Assembly: GCF_030253575.1 (NCBI RefSeq) | Contig: NC_080567.1 | Location: forward strand, 4,674,501-4,738,500 | From: Rhododendron vialii | Lineage: Eukaryota; Streptophyta; Magnoliopsida; Ericales; Ericaceae | Direction of reading: 5' to 3' | Length of the DNA: 64,000 nucleotides | Shown here: piece by piece, positions 23,528-35,420 of the stretch | How positions within the stretch are numbered: position 1 is the first letter of the stretch | Layout: each line of letters begins with the position of its first letter | Translations under genes and position numbers: made by a program | The notes under the pieces: model-generated | Seen by the model: only the letters and a program-made list of their open reading frames with translations | Database searches by the model: none | What the model was told of the DNA's origin: nothing

Positions 23528-24114
23528 TGACTAGTCCAAACAGACTGTTCGGCCATGAGATAGCCGAACAAGGAAAGAACTCCAATTAAAGTGTTGGAGC
23601 AGAAGGAATACTCTAACAAGTTCCAGGACAGTGGTGTTCCGTAAAGGAATGGGATCCCGAGAATGTAGGATCTGGGAAAGATACCAAAAGGGAATAGGAT
23701 GTTCGGCCAGTTATAGAAAAGAGTCCTAATAGGACTAAGGTAGTGAACTGATAAGGGAATGAGAATCCAAGATATCATGGGTTTCCTATACGCGATAGGA
23801 ATCCTAGGGCAACAGGGATACTTGGGCAGCAAGTATCTATAATTCTATAAATGCGAGCTAAACCTAGAGTAAAATGTACGCAATACGTTGCACTCACATC
23901 ATTTTTCCTACTGATAGTTAGGGTTTTTCTGCTAGTACGTGATTCTAACTTAGGCATTGGAAGGCCTTTGCCACGAGAGGCAAAGGTGCACTCATCGCTC
24001 GTCCGTTTTGCAGGTTAGGGTTCCGACAGCAAACTAGGGTTGCAGTGAAGAGGCACGAGTATCTGTAAGTGATCAGGTTCTGTTTAAAGTACTAATTGTT
24101 TTCATCCCCCTACA
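23528..24114 (+). repeat. 3' LTR of the Tat-type element, right part
   Basis: Resumes after the second TGACT and runs to CCCCCTACA at 24114, collinear with 4506-5089. A TATA-like CTATAAATGCGAGC is near 23842. Confidence 0.92.
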
Positions 24115-24598
24115 GCGCACGTCACTCCAAAACAATGGCCTTCCAGTCTGTTCAAATTCCCACAGCAGCCTATTTCATCCTATACTAACAATTTCAATAA
24201 ATGAGCGTGCCATCTATCACATCCTTCCGACATGTTACAATTTTAATTCCTTAAATTGTTCCCCCACCCTAATTGGCTAAAAACTAATTAACGAGAGAGA
24301 ATCGCAAATGTTTTACAAATGCCCGAGTAGAGACCGATCTCTAGATTGGGCGAGAGGGGTGCCTTAAAACCCTTCCCCTCTCATAACTGGCTCCCGAACC
24401 TCAAATTTCAAGGTGACGATGGACCAGTCTACGCCTTTTCAAAATCAAACAAACGTAGCAAGCATTTCAAGTTTGGTTCCTTGGGTGGCAGACCTTCAAA
24501 CCCAAGTGGTGACTCTGAATTGAGCATTTCGCCAAGCTTTCCAAAAGGAGGCCCCCGCCAAACATTCAGATTTTTAGGGGCGTGTGCCCAAAAAACCC
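24115..24598 (+). repeat. Ogre-like LTR, copy B, right part
   Basis: Continues the LTR cut at 4206. It matches 2430-2910, including GAGACCGATCTCTAGATTGGGCGAGAGGGGTGCC and TTGGGTGGCAGACCTTCAAACCCAAGTGG. It ends near the GGGGCGTGTGCCCA motif that closes copy A, but no primer-binding motif follows, so the join to the next piece is secondary. Confidence 0.65.
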
Positions 24599-26510
24599 TT
24601 AGGGTTGCCAAGTACAGCTGAATACGCAAACTAAAATAGAAGCTACGACATGGAGGGTCAAGAGGCACAAACTCCGACTCAGAACTAGACTTAGACATAC
24701 TCAAACGACTCCATGTTAGACGTGTCGTCAATGCAAGTTACACGCAGCTTGAAAATGCACTTTATAGAAGTACCTTTAGCTTCCACAATGAGAGGGGTAA
24801 GGTCCTAAAGGGTGTCAGGTCCAAGCATCGGCACTTCCGCCTCCTCAGCATCTTCGACCAAACCCACTTGAGAGAAGTCCTTGAACAACAACTCCAAGCT
24901 CTCATGATTGAGGGATCTCAGCCAACCAATCTTCTCCTTTGATTGATTAAGCTTCCTCTTGAATTCCTCCTTTGCAGGCTCCTTATCAATGGCAGTCCAG
25001 GTGTTGGCAGCGAAGTCCTCCATTGCACCTATGGCCATCAAGTTAACCTCGGGTTCGAACGGGAGAGACACGATTGGTTTGGATTGATTTTCTAGGATAA
25101 TGTAAAGGGTTGGGTTGAATATGGTAGAGCTAGGTTTGATTTGAGTGGAGATGAGGGATATCTGGCTAACATGTGGGTTAGAATCGTGTTGAGGCATAAA
25201 GTTGGAGATGGCATTGGGCTTTGATGGGGGTGGAGCTTGAATGGTGCCATTATTGATGTGATCTTGAATCTCATGTCGAAGGCGGAAGCAGGCATTGGTG
25301 AGATGGCCAGGCATTTGATGGAAAGCACAATAGGCATTTGGATTGTAGGACGTCGGGAATGTTCGAGGTGAAGGGGATGGAAGGAGTGGCTTGAGGAAGC
25401 CAGCTTCGAGGAGCTTCTCATAAACTAAGGACAAAGGTGCCGGGAAGTGGGAGAAAATCCTTGGTTGGTTCCTGCGACTGGATTGAGGGTTCAAGGTGCA
25501 GCCTTTGCTTGCTTTGCAACTGCAGAACATTGCGCCATCAACAGGATGCACTCTTTTGCCTTTAGGGTTGATCTTATCACTATGCATGTCCTCCCCTTTA
25601 GCATTGGTTTCGGACAAGGATCCAGCATCCTCCTTTAGGTGAGTTCTAGCCTCATGGAATTCAGCCAGATCTTTGAACATGTCTTTTGAGCACAGCTTGG
25701 TTCCAAACGCAAGAGCGTGGTAGAGTTGTGGAGGTTCTCGAATTCAAGCATCAGTGGCATTTAGCCCCAGATCCGGCCTTGACATAGCGGAGGTAAAAGG
25801 TCAATCAGCTCCTCGAACATAATCATTTGTTTATCCATTTTCTGGCTCATTTCCTGTAGAACCTTTTCTAGCTCAACCAACTGTGTTTGCCCCGCCATTT
25901 GAGGTGATCAAGGAAGGTAATATGGCCTCGAAAGTAACAGTGAACCTACTAGTGATGCCGATGTATCTGATTGAGTGACAAGCCTTGCAAGCCTTTGCAA
26001 AAGCCCCGATAGATGCTCCCAAGTAGGTTTGGTTTTTCCCTTCAGCACTTTCCTTCTCGGTGAAATGGCCTCAAAATGTCATCGTCGTCAGTGTCCACCT
26101 AGACTCTAGAACTAAAGACGAGTCTGTCTCATGATGTTCGGACGCTGCCATCCTCAGAATTCTTTTCGAGGGTGTATCCTTTATTTGAATCGACTAACAT
26201 TAAGAGATGTCAATGCGGCTACCCAACATCGATGCACATGAAGGTGCTAAAAGTTTAATTAATGAGAAAGAATCGCAATGTTTGCAAATGCCATTTAAAA
26301 TGTGGCTCACTTTACTAATCGATATTTGGAGAAAACTACACAAGCGAACAATTGGAAAAGTCCTAGTTAGGATTGGTCGGATACGAGGATCCTATTCAAT
26401 AATCATTTAGTTCTTCAGCAGCGCGAAGCTCACTGTTTTGACAGATTTTCGGGATTTTTCTTAAGTGTATTAATTTTCAAGTATAAACTAATATAGAAAG
26501 TCCCCAATAG
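24599..26510 (-). mobile_element. Interior of a truncated Ogre-like element
   Basis: Minus-strand interior lying between an LTR end on its right (26511-27065) and a rearranged border on its left. It contains the leader (about 26350-26505) and a gag remnant (24805-25898), but no protease, RT or integrase. It is an internally deleted, non-autonomous copy. Confidence 0.65.
24805..25898 (-). pseudogene. gag remnant, Ogre-like
   Basis: The reading starts at ATG 25898 (MAGQTQLVELEKVLQEM, coiled-coil-like, as at the N-terminus of such Gag proteins) and soon meets a stop. The main open part is 25680-24805, 291 residues. It carries the nucleocapsid-type segment CAFHQMPGHLTNACFRLRHE (about residues 117-136), then a Pro-rich linker and an acidic tail. 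The central capsid domain is missing, so an internal deletion joined the N-terminal piece to the nucleocapsid part. Beyond 24805 the homologous frame goes on with stops. It is a Gag fragment, not a host gene. Confidence 0.75.
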
Positions 26511-27065
26511 AGTCCCCACTGTGGGCACACGCCCCAAAAATCGCATCGCGACAAGTGGGTGGGCCCCTTTTCGGAAGCACAGCGAAACGCTCAATTCAGA
26601 GTCGCCACTTGGGTTTGAAGGTCCGCCACCCAAGGAACCGAATTTGAAACGCTTGGTATATTATTTGATTTGAAAAGGCTTGTAGACTGGTCCATCGTCA
26701 CTTTGATATCTGAGGTTCGGGACCCAGGTTACGAGAGAGGAAGCGTTTTAAGGCACCCCTCTCGCCCAATCTGGAGATCGGTCTCTACTCGGGCATTTAT
26801 AAAACATTTGCGATGCTCTCTCACTAATCAATTTTTAGCCAGTTAGGGCGGAGGAACAGTTCAAGGGGATTAAAACTGTAATAAATTTGTAGGATGCGAT
26901 AGATGGCATGCTCGCTTATTGAAACAGTTGGTATAGGATGAAAAAAGACTCTTGTAGGAGTTTAAACAGACTAGAAGGCCCTCGTCTTGGAGTGTCGTGT
27001 GCAGGAAGAAACCAGCATGCACTGATCAAGTCACTGCATGCTGATCCAACCTGCACGTGCTACAT
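26511..27065 (-). repeat. Ogre-like LTR 3' end, inverted, truncated
   Basis: Reverse complement of the right half of copy A: the GGGGCGTGTGCCCACAGTGG end near 26515-26535, the ACCTTCAAACCCAAGTGGCGACTCTGAATTG block near 26585-26620, and ACCAGCATGC motifs near 27010-27045. It stops close to the CACTA element at 27076. Confidence 0.65.
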
Positions 27066-27075
27066 TAAGACCTGC

Positions 27076-29240
27076 CACTACAACAAAAATCACATTTTAT
27101 AGCATGCGAAAAACGCTATTGAATGTCATAGATAGCGTTCCGAAGAACACCTTATTAGCCGATGCTATGAAAAGTCAAGACTTTCAACAGCTTTCATTGC
27201 ATGCTATGGTATACTACCTTTTTATAGCGTTTTTTGAACACTGTCTTTAACATACTTGTAATAACATTTTTTGAACGCTGTCTTCGATAAACTTTTAATA
27301 GCATTCATTAAGTGCTATGTTTTGAATACTTTTAACAACATTTTTTGCATGCTAAGTTTGAGATTCTTTTAATAGCATATTTATCGTTGCACCGGCCACT
27401 CATTCAATATTGTTTTTTTTATAACATTCAACACCAATTCACTATTATTTTCTATTGCATTCAAGACCAAAAACATCCAACGCGAAATGATGTCAATTTA
27501 AAATAAATAATTCAACCATTAGATGAAGATTCATTACAATAAAGATTGGAAAATAATTTTCCAACACAAACTACATTGAAGATTCAAAATAATTACTCAT
27601 TAGAAAAACACTAATGTAATCTCCCTTTCCATAAAATGAAATCCTAAACTAGTCAGACATTTCATTCAAGTACCCCAATTCTTCACCCGTGGAGATGTTC
27701 TTTGCTTGAAGATTACTTCTTTACCGAGTTTATACCGGCTTGCTCCCAAAGGTGAACACATACCTGCAAGTATAGAAATATTCAAACTAACACAATAGTA
27801 ATGTAAAAACTATTAACTACAAAAATAATTTTAAAGCAACACAATGCACAACACATACATATACGTACAATAATCATGAAACTGATACTAGGAGTGACAT
27901 TAATTTAAATTGGTTACCTGAAGAGGCCATCTTTGTCCATTGTTGTGTACCAATTGACTGCCATTGTCTAAATCTTCAACTATAACTCCTTCCAAACTTT
28001 GAAATCAGGAACAAAAACAAAGGAAAATGAGTCTGTTTTATGTGAGAAAACCATGAATAAGAAGAAAAGTACTAAAGAATAAGAAGAATCAATGCATAAT
28101 GGAAACCTTGCTTCCCCTGCCAAACAACAATTAGTCCAAGATAAAACTATTCAAAGGAACACAATCAAACATCACAACATGATTACCTCCATTCCATCTC
28201 AACCTAGTATTACAACCGTATCGCAGAGCTTCCAGTGTCACCTTGTAATAAAGGTTAGTACTTGATGCCTGATGGCCTACCAAAATTCTTGAGCTTGGCT
28301 TTCTTTCATAATTTGCTATGGGAGCTCCTAAAAGTACAATAGAAGAGGAATAACAAATTTCCTAACTTTCTCCACATCAGGTCATCTTCAAAGCTTTTTC
28401 CCAAGAAATTGTCAAAATGGACACTGCATAAACAGGACTCTTGTTTGGAAAAGCAGCACTACTTCGGCCACCATAACACAGTCTACTTGAAAGTAGGTAA
28501 AACCAATTTTCATTTCAGCTTTGGATTCATGCAAGAATGTACCAGTTCAGATGCGAGAATGATAAAAACTAAACTGATAAAAGATTATTCTCTCCGAATG
28601 TAAAGATTCTAATTCCCATGAAACTTTGACAAACAAGGAACATACATAAATAGATATAAAAGAAACTCCCGACCCCTATAACTCCGAATAAACCTTAGAT
28701 CAGTATCATTGAGACATGCTACAGCATATGACTATATGAGAACTAAATTCCACCACAATTTGTAATCAGAGAATCAGTGTAGATAAACGAGAAGTTGAGA
28801 ATAAATTAGACACCAACTAATGGTATGACTCTGAGACCGAGACCGAGTTTAACAACAGTAAAGAATGCATAAGCCAAATGTCATTTAGACCAGAGACCAA
28901 AAAAAAAAAAAAGAGCACATCATACGCATTTAAATTAATCATTGCAATCTCATCAGGAAACCAAAAGTACTTTGATCCTAGCAGTCATCAAAAAATTGAC
29001 CTTCTAACCTTCTGGAAGAGTACACAGCTCTTTGGTGTTGGCACCTAATTTCCAAATTATTCAAAAGAGGAAACAGAAACTCCCACAAGACGACCATCTG
29101 TTGAGAAGAAAAGCCAGCTCCACTCTCCAATCCAAACTCGTTAATAGGAGAAACTGAAAATGTAAACAATTGAAGGTGTTCACTCAGTCGATCGATACTT
29201 ATAGCAATTAATGCTATTAAAACCCATATTTGTTGTAGTG
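27076..29240. mobile_element. Non-autonomous CACTA element
   Basis: Begins CACTACAACAAAAATCAC and ends ATTTGTTGTAGTG, terminal inverted repeats of the CACTA (En/Spm) superfamily agreeing over about 13-15 bases with one difference. Subterminal repeats are visible at the left (GCGTTTTTTGAACACTGTC, CATTTTTTGAACGCTGTC, CATTTTTTGCATGCTA). The 2165-base interior has no transposase. The flanking triplets (TGC at left, TTT at right) are not a matching 3-base target duplication, so one side may have been lost or rearranged. Strand cannot be assigned. Confidence 0.85.
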
Positions 29241-30161
29241 TTTATTTTAGCCTAATTTTACTATTTGCCCCTTGAAGAACTGCCTGAGGAGATACCAAAA
29301 GGGAAACATAATCTATCCTTTTACTGTATATCAAGCTAATCAACACCTCCCTCATGAGCAATAGAATGTAAACAGGGAACAAATACAAAGAGAAAGACTT
29401 GAACCCTCAACCTCTCTCAACCTGAGCTTTGTGTTAAGTTACCAGGAGTCCAAAATCTTAAGCTTTTAGGAAATAGGGCTTAAAATGTATATCAAGCATT
29501 TCAACAAAGTCCACATCACTTTATCAAATTTATGCACAATATCCTCAACTATGATCCAAGTCAATTGAGAGTGATAATAGTTATGTTTAACAAACAGTCA
29601 AACTGTAACACCCCAACCAACATTTTCTTCCATCTTTGTTTCTTTCTTTTTTCATCTACCTTTGGTGTGGGGTCAGGGAGAAAGAAGATGGTGGCCTAAC
29701 CTGGTAGAGAAATAAGACTCGAGAGGTACACATGGGGCCAAAAAAATAGTTCCCATGATTATTCAAGACTTTTATCTACTGATGGAGAAAAACAAAAAAG
29801 TCTTATGTGAAATTGAGTAGCTATGATCGTTTGTGGTCACTCGAGGCCAGAAACTGCATCTGCAAAGACTAACAAACTTGATTCTGATAACCCCAGAAAC
29901 TATTATTAGGTGTTCAAATTCAAGCGCAAGACATGCAGTTGGGCCATTCATCTCTCTTGATCTCCAAAATCGGAAGCTCTCTATTCTCTAATTGGAGTTC
30001 CAGTTGTACAATCCCATATGACCAGTGTCGATGTAATCAAAGCAGAAGTGACTGAGTGAATGCAATGTTACACGAAAACATTAAGAGTTCATGGATGGTG
30101 CTACCAAATCGCATCAACAATCTAACCCAATGGATTTTTTATTTTTTGATTATGAGAAGAG

Positions 30162-30206
<45 letters not shown>

Positions 30207-30288
30207 AAATGAGAAGATGCAGAGTGGGGAAGAGGAATGGAGAGAGAGATACTAGTAAAAGGAGTAGAGATGTGAGAGTGGTGCACAC
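29241..30288. other. No gene seen; (GA)n tract
   Basis: AT-rich sequence with no protein-like frame on either strand. A GA microsatellite lies at 30167-30201. The last exon of the MOS11-like gene would be expected here or to the left, but no sequence resembling its C-terminus was found. Confidence 0.6.
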
Positions 30289-32281
30289 CTTAGTGCCCTA
30301 GCTTTCTTTTTGTCCTCTTCCTGTGCATTTGCCTTGGGGACTGCTGGGACTGCTCCAAACCTGGAAAGCCTAGCTTTCTTCTTTGCCTCCTCATTAGCAG
30401 TCACAGACTGTGCAAGCCCAAACCTAAACACATAAAGCAGTATAAAAAAAACAGCTGAAAAGCGTAATATATACATCAAAAGAAAAGACAAAAAAAAGAA
30501 GAATGTCCTCTGTAATGAAACGACGAGGAATTGCATAACCAAACCTCTCTGCTCTAGCCTTTCTCTTGTGCTCCTCTGATTGCTTCAATGTATCAGATCC
30601 TTGTACGGCAGAAATGGTTCCAAACCTACAAATATATACATCAGATCATTAGTAAATTGAACTGCAAACTTTTAAACTAACTAAAGTGTGTTACAATTAA
30701 CAGCTCAGCTCTGATGCCTAGTGTCCACATTACTTGGCACGCCCCTCTTCCACTAAGAAATATCCTTGCACTTAAACTTCAACCCCAAAATACTAAATTC
30801 CAACAGTTTTTTGACAAGGCTCAAGGCCACCCATAGGCCATACTTCTCAACCCTCAAGAATGAATTCCTTCTAATTGACAAACATTATGTTAATTTTTTC
30901 CCAATAAGCGAGACTTTTATAAATATCAAAACAGCTAGAAGGGCGCAAGCCATGCAACCTTGTTAACATACGAAACCAAAAGCAACTATACTAGAGCCCA
31001 TAAAAATTGACAGGGATGTACAAGTTTCCCCAAAATTCTATAAATGAGTCCAAAACAAATGGACAATCATCTCTAAACACCATGCCACCACCACCATTCC
31101 TTTCAAATTAGTTTTTTTTTTGTATCGGCCTCCTTTCAAATTAGTCAAAGAGCTTTTGATCCCTTTAAAAGATCTACACGATCCTTCCACTCGAAAATGC
31201 ACCACAAAATACATAGAGGACCTGTGTACCACTCCTTCCTCTTGCTTTTCCCACAAAAATGGACACACACCATTCCAAGTGTCGCAAGGGGCCTTCACCA
31301 AGTTAGGCATCTCTCTACTTGAATCAAATCCTAAAGACATATGGATAAAATAAATCCCGAATCTCCTAACCAAAAGGCAACAGTTGCAAACAAGCTGAAA
31401 ATGTGTATGTAAGACAATTATAGCTGCAAAAAAGCCGAGCTGAGCTTTTCCGTGTTTGATCTCGGCTCGTTCAAAACTAGTCAAGCTTGAGCTCGAATCG
31501 AGCCCAAATAATCGAGCTTAAGCTTGGCTCGTATTATCGAATATCAAGGTGTTTGAGCTTGGTTTGTTTACCACACGAGCCAAGCATGCCAAGCTGAGCC
31601 GCTACAAACGATTTGAGCATTTATAATCAAGCCTCTCAAGCTCGGCTCGTTTATTAACCAAGCTTAAAACTTGAGCTTGACTCGTTTACTGAACAAGCTT
31701 AAAACTCGAGCTCGACTCGGTTACTAACAACCTGAACGAGCCGATTTCATAACTGAGTCGAGCTGCGTGCGAATAGCTCGATTCGTGCAGTAGCCCTACT
31801 GCCCTAGTCAATACCAACACATGTAGACAGTTAGTGCGTATTTGAATTCAATTTCAACAACACAGACAATCACAAACCCTAGGCTAATCTCATAAGAGTA
31901 ACGGCCTAACAAAAAAGCAAGAAAGAGTCATAAAACTACCTAACCCTAGTAAAAGCGAAATAGATAATTGAAGAAATTTTATAAAAAAAATGAAAAAGCT
32001 AAAAAGAAACTACCTTTCAGCTCAAGAATTACGCTTCTCTTCCTCAGATAGCTGAACTGGCATCCCGAACCACATGGCTCGTCGGATCTTCTTCTGGACG
32101 GAAGAAACGGCGTCGTCCTTCTTCGCTTCGTCAATTTCCTTCACGGCCGAGGGCTTCGATTCATCGCCACCGTCCTTGTCTGCGGGTAGAGGATCTGAGG
32201 GCGGGGTGGCTGTGGCTGGTCGGGGGTTCTTCTAGGGTTTTCGTCTTTCGCAGTGGTTGATTTCGAGATTGCCGTTGCCAC
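30289..32281 (-). pseudogene. MOS11: MOS11-like (SARNP/CIP29-type) pseudogene
   Basis: MOS11 is a small RNA-binding nuclear protein acting with the TREX complex in mRNA export, named in Arabidopsis for its effect on SNC1 immunity. Three exons are seen on the minus strand: 32281-32014, 30625-30545 and 30423-30289. They carry the family's repeated KKARxxRFG-type motifs: QKKIRRAMWFGMPVQLSEEEKRNS, SEEHKRKARAERFG, and EEAKKKARLSRFG with EEDKKKARALR. Phases agree across the exons. Defects: the expected start is GTG (32281) where ATG is usual, the frame changes between the start and the conserved part of exon 1, and TGA (32024-32022) stands where Arg follows RNS in homologs. The C-terminal exon is missing. 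A start elsewhere cannot be excluded, but all these together say pseudogene. Confidence 0.8.
31430..31800. repeat. AGCTCG-rich interspersed repeat in intron 1
   Basis: A dense run of GAGCTCG, GGCTCG and AAGCTTGAGCT motifs inside the first intron of the MOS11-like pseudogene. It looks like the hAT-type miniature elements rich in this motif found in many plants, but clear terminal inverted repeats and a target duplication were not seen. Confidence 0.55.
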
Positions 32282-32355
32282 TGTTGATGAGAGAGAGAAG
32301 GGGGAAGCGTAGAAGTGGGTCTGATAAATTGGGTGGAACGCTATAGTAGAATTAA

Positions 32356-32480
32356 GGGGAAATTGCTGGACAGTGGACAAAAGGGCAAATATTGCCCAAG
32401 TGATGGACCAGTTCTTGCTGAATTCATCTGGACATGAGAAGGACAAAAATAATTTCCCATACATGGAGAGGTCAACCTAG
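32356..32480 (+). repeat. Putative MULE terminal repeat
   Basis: GGGGAAATTGC...CAGTGG...GGGCAAATATTGCCCAAGTGATGGACCAG...AATAATTTCCCATACATGG. The reverse complement of 59030-59183 has the same order: GGGGAAATTGCAGAACAGTGG, GGTAAATATTGCCCAAATCATGGACTAG, AATTATTTCCCAATACATGG. Confidence 0.6.
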
Positions 32481-35420
32481 AATGACTAATATGCCCCTGA
32501 TGAAAGAAACCCTAATAAGTTTCCCCATTTTGAATCCCAGCCACTGTTCTCTCATTCCATCCTTCCCTTGTACGCTGCTACTGAAGAGGAGAGAACGGCA
32601 GGGGAGGGTTCCGTTCCACCGAAGAAGACCGTTCTCCCTCACCTCTTCTTCCTCTCTCACTTTATCTCTCTGTAGCAACAGTACTCTCTCCATTCCACCG
32701 CAGAGAAGCAATCTCTTCTCCTTGACCAAGGGACATCGTACACATCTAGTACGTATATGTTTTGGGTGTTTCAATTATTTTTGCAGTTTTCTCTCTTTTC
32801 TGTGGAACAACATAACAATTTCCATGCTCATTTGTCTAGTTAATTTGTCTGGTTAATTGCAGCCATTTTTAAATTTTTACCCATGATAAAAATTCTGTTG
32901 ATATTCGTCCGAGTAAAATTTACAAGGACCCAAGAAAAGATAGGGGATTGTTCCAGGTGGGTCAAACTGGCCCCCATGCCACAAAATAGAACTCAAAGAC
33001 CATGTGGCCTAATTGAGAAAAGTGTACCATCAGAAGAGTCCTTAAAACCCCACAGGACCCCATCATATTTCTCCTAGCCATTATTGCTTATACTCCCTGA
33101 ATCATGACACACACTTTGACATTTTCAATTTTCACTCTTCATTTCATACCCAAATTCTCTTCCATTAAACCAATTTTTTTTTTTTGGGAAAGTGTCACGA
33201 TACACGAACAAACTGCTCAAGACAAGTCTTTAAACAAGATAAACTCTAAAGCTGGCGAAATACAACCCATATGAAACAAGATTCCCCTGTTTACAACGAC
33301 GCAACCAAAATGGCTTTGAGGAATTTCTCAAATTTCAAAATAGAGCCCAGCCCCAATTTCCAACAGCAAACTGATAGGATTAATGAAACAATTTCATTAG
33401 AAAGTAAAGTACAATTTCTTTAAGCGAAAAATGCCTCTCTGAAAGATAGACTGAGGAGGTACCTATTTTGTCATGCATAACATGTGCTCGATAAATTGTT
33501 GAAGAGAAAGAAATAACCTATATTTTATACGTAGGATATTGTGGGTGTTTCATTCTCCTATCAGCAATGGGCAATGACCTATATTTTAGCTCACTGAATG
33601 ATTGTCCCTTTACGAAGGTGTGTTGGTTTGTATGAAATATGGTTCTTGTTCAAGTTGTTAGCTTTTGGGATAAGTTTTCTCCTTTCTATAGTGATGTGAA
33701 AACAACGCAAGCAAACCATTTTGAGGGCCTTCACTCAAGTATTTTTTCCATTGACAATGTCCTAGCACCATAATTCGTTCCAACTAATGGAACAAATTAG
33801 GAACTTTCTAAGTCTAACAATGTGCAAGGCACAATAGTATGACTGCAACAGAAAAAAACAATGTGTTGTCATCCATAATTCGTTCTAACTCATGTAACAT
33901 GTTTTTCCTGAAAATAAAACTGTTGCTCTTTAAGTTACCTAATGTTACTCCTTGTAAGAACTTTTGTTGCTATCTATGTAAGAATGTATGCCCTAGACTG
34001 TTAAGGGCAGTGACCTATATTTTAATGGTTGTCCCTTTACAAAGGTGTGTTGGTCAATCTGAATCCACAATTCCACGCACAAAACCCTCCCCCCTCTCTC
34101 TCTCTGTCTGTGTCATACTCTGTATACTCATAACTCCACAGTCCACAGCATTGTTACAAACACAAATTCAGAAATTTGATCGATGAAGGCTTAAGGAGAG
34201 GAGTTGGCTGCAATGGACGATTTTTGTAGCTAATGACAGTTGAATTCACACCATTCTTACACACACAAATCTTGAATTTTGATCGATGAAGGCTTAAAGA
34301 GAGGAGTTGGCTGCAATGGACAATTTTTGTAGCTAACGGCAGTTGAATCCACACCATTCTTACATACACAAATGTAGAAGTTTGTAACTAATAGCAGAAC
34401 CAGAATGTGGTATGTTTTTTTGTAGCTATTGACAGTTGAATTTGAACTAGTTGAACCTACTTTTGTTTGATAGCTACTGAATCTGTATTTGGCTATGAAT
34501 CTGTATTTGAGTTTCATCTTTGATTTGCAATGATTGCTATAGTTTGCTGCACTTTGATTGATGCACTTTACTGTAACAGTTTTTAGATGCAGCTTTGTTT
34601 CCAATTTTGGAGTGTTGAAACCATTTCATTGCACAAAAAAATGAAAGGTAGTGGTGAAATCATTTCATTGCAATTTAAGCCACAAATTTTATACACAGAC
34701 ACAACTTAGGACACAATAATTACTTCAGTTTCAGCACTTCAAACATGGACACAACTTCATGGTAGATACTTTAGATTTCTAGCAGTTACACTCTTGTCAA
34801 CGAAAAAATGATCAATAGGGTACTCATTTAGAGTGTTTCAAGAGGATGAGGATGAGGAATGCATGGCTAGAGATGGATGGAGGGAGTTCACAGGAAGGGA
34901 GGGAAGTCACAGAAAGGGAGAGAGGGCAATGGATGGAGGCTGGTGGTGTACTCTTGCTGTTGTACTTTGTATTTTCTCGTTCTTGTTGTGATAGTCATGT
35001 AACGTGTTTTTTCCTGAAAATAAAATAGTTGCTCTTTAAGTCACCTAATGTTACTCCTTGTAAGAATTTTTGCTGCTCTCTATGTAAGAATGTATGCCCT
35101 AGACTGTTAAGGGCAGTTAATTCAATTTTAACTCACTGGTTGGCTGTCCCTTTACAAGGGTGTGTTGGTCTATATGAAATGTGGTTCTTGTTTCTTAAGG
35201 GCAGTTAACTCACTGGTTTCTTAAACTCACTGGTTCTTGTTTCTATATGAAATGTGGCTGTCCCTTTACATTTTAGGTAACATGTTTTTTCCTGGGAATA
35301 AAATAGTTGCTCTTTAAGTCACCTAATGTTACTCCTTGTAAGAACTTTTGATGCTCTCTATTTAAGAATGTATGCCCTAGACTGTTAAGAATGTATGCTC
35401 TATATTTTGTCTTTTTAGGT
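32481..35420 (+). other. MULE leader and intron region; internal repeats
   Basis: No coding sequence. Bases 32520-32740 are rich in CT, like a plant 5' untranslated region. At 33905-34045, 35010-35170 and 35290-35400 there are three related copies of a block starting TTGCTCTTTAAGT(T/C)ACCTAATGTTACTCCTTGTAAGAA. At 34160-34380 a unit of about 105 bases (GATCGATGAAGGCTTAA...GGAGTTGGCTGCAATGGAC) is repeated in tandem two to three times. A splice acceptor CTTTTTAG lies at 35411-35418, just before the transposase ATG, so an intron probably covers much of this stretch. Confidence 0.5.

Larger units (their letters stand above)
4207..24114 (+). mobile_element. Tat-type Ty3/gypsy LTR retrotransposon, multiply interrupted
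   Basis: This is a complete but dead element. In order: 5' LTR (4207-5089), primer-binding site (5092-5109), gag, protease, reverse transcriptase, RNase H, second RNase H, integrase, a non-coding spacer, a spliced ORF on the opposite strand, and the 3' LTR (from 16687). The order RT-RH-aRH-INT and the second RNase H place it in the Tat lineage. It has been hit by one solo LTR within the antisense ORF and by a nested pair of solo LTRs in the 3' LTR. Without these insertions it would be about 11.3 kb. The two LTRs differ at a dozen or more positions in the first 230 bases by eye, mostly transitions, so it is not a recent insertion. Coding frames carry many stops and at least two frameshifts. 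Confidence 0.93.

Noticed and set aside
4207..24114. Integrated plant pararetrovirus
   Set aside because: The element has two LTRs, integrase and Tat-type dual RNase H, and lacks coat and movement proteins, so it is an LTR retrotransposon.
31430..31800. Possible CRISPR-like or regulatory array of AGCTCG motifs
   Set aside because: Irregular spacing, no conserved spacer structure, eukaryotic intron context; it looks like a known kind of interspersed plant repeat.
32434..32856. 140-codon plus-strand frame at the MULE left end
   Set aside because: Ser/Leu/Pro-rich translation of a CT-rich leader; the same composition at 58.9 kb is also non-coding.
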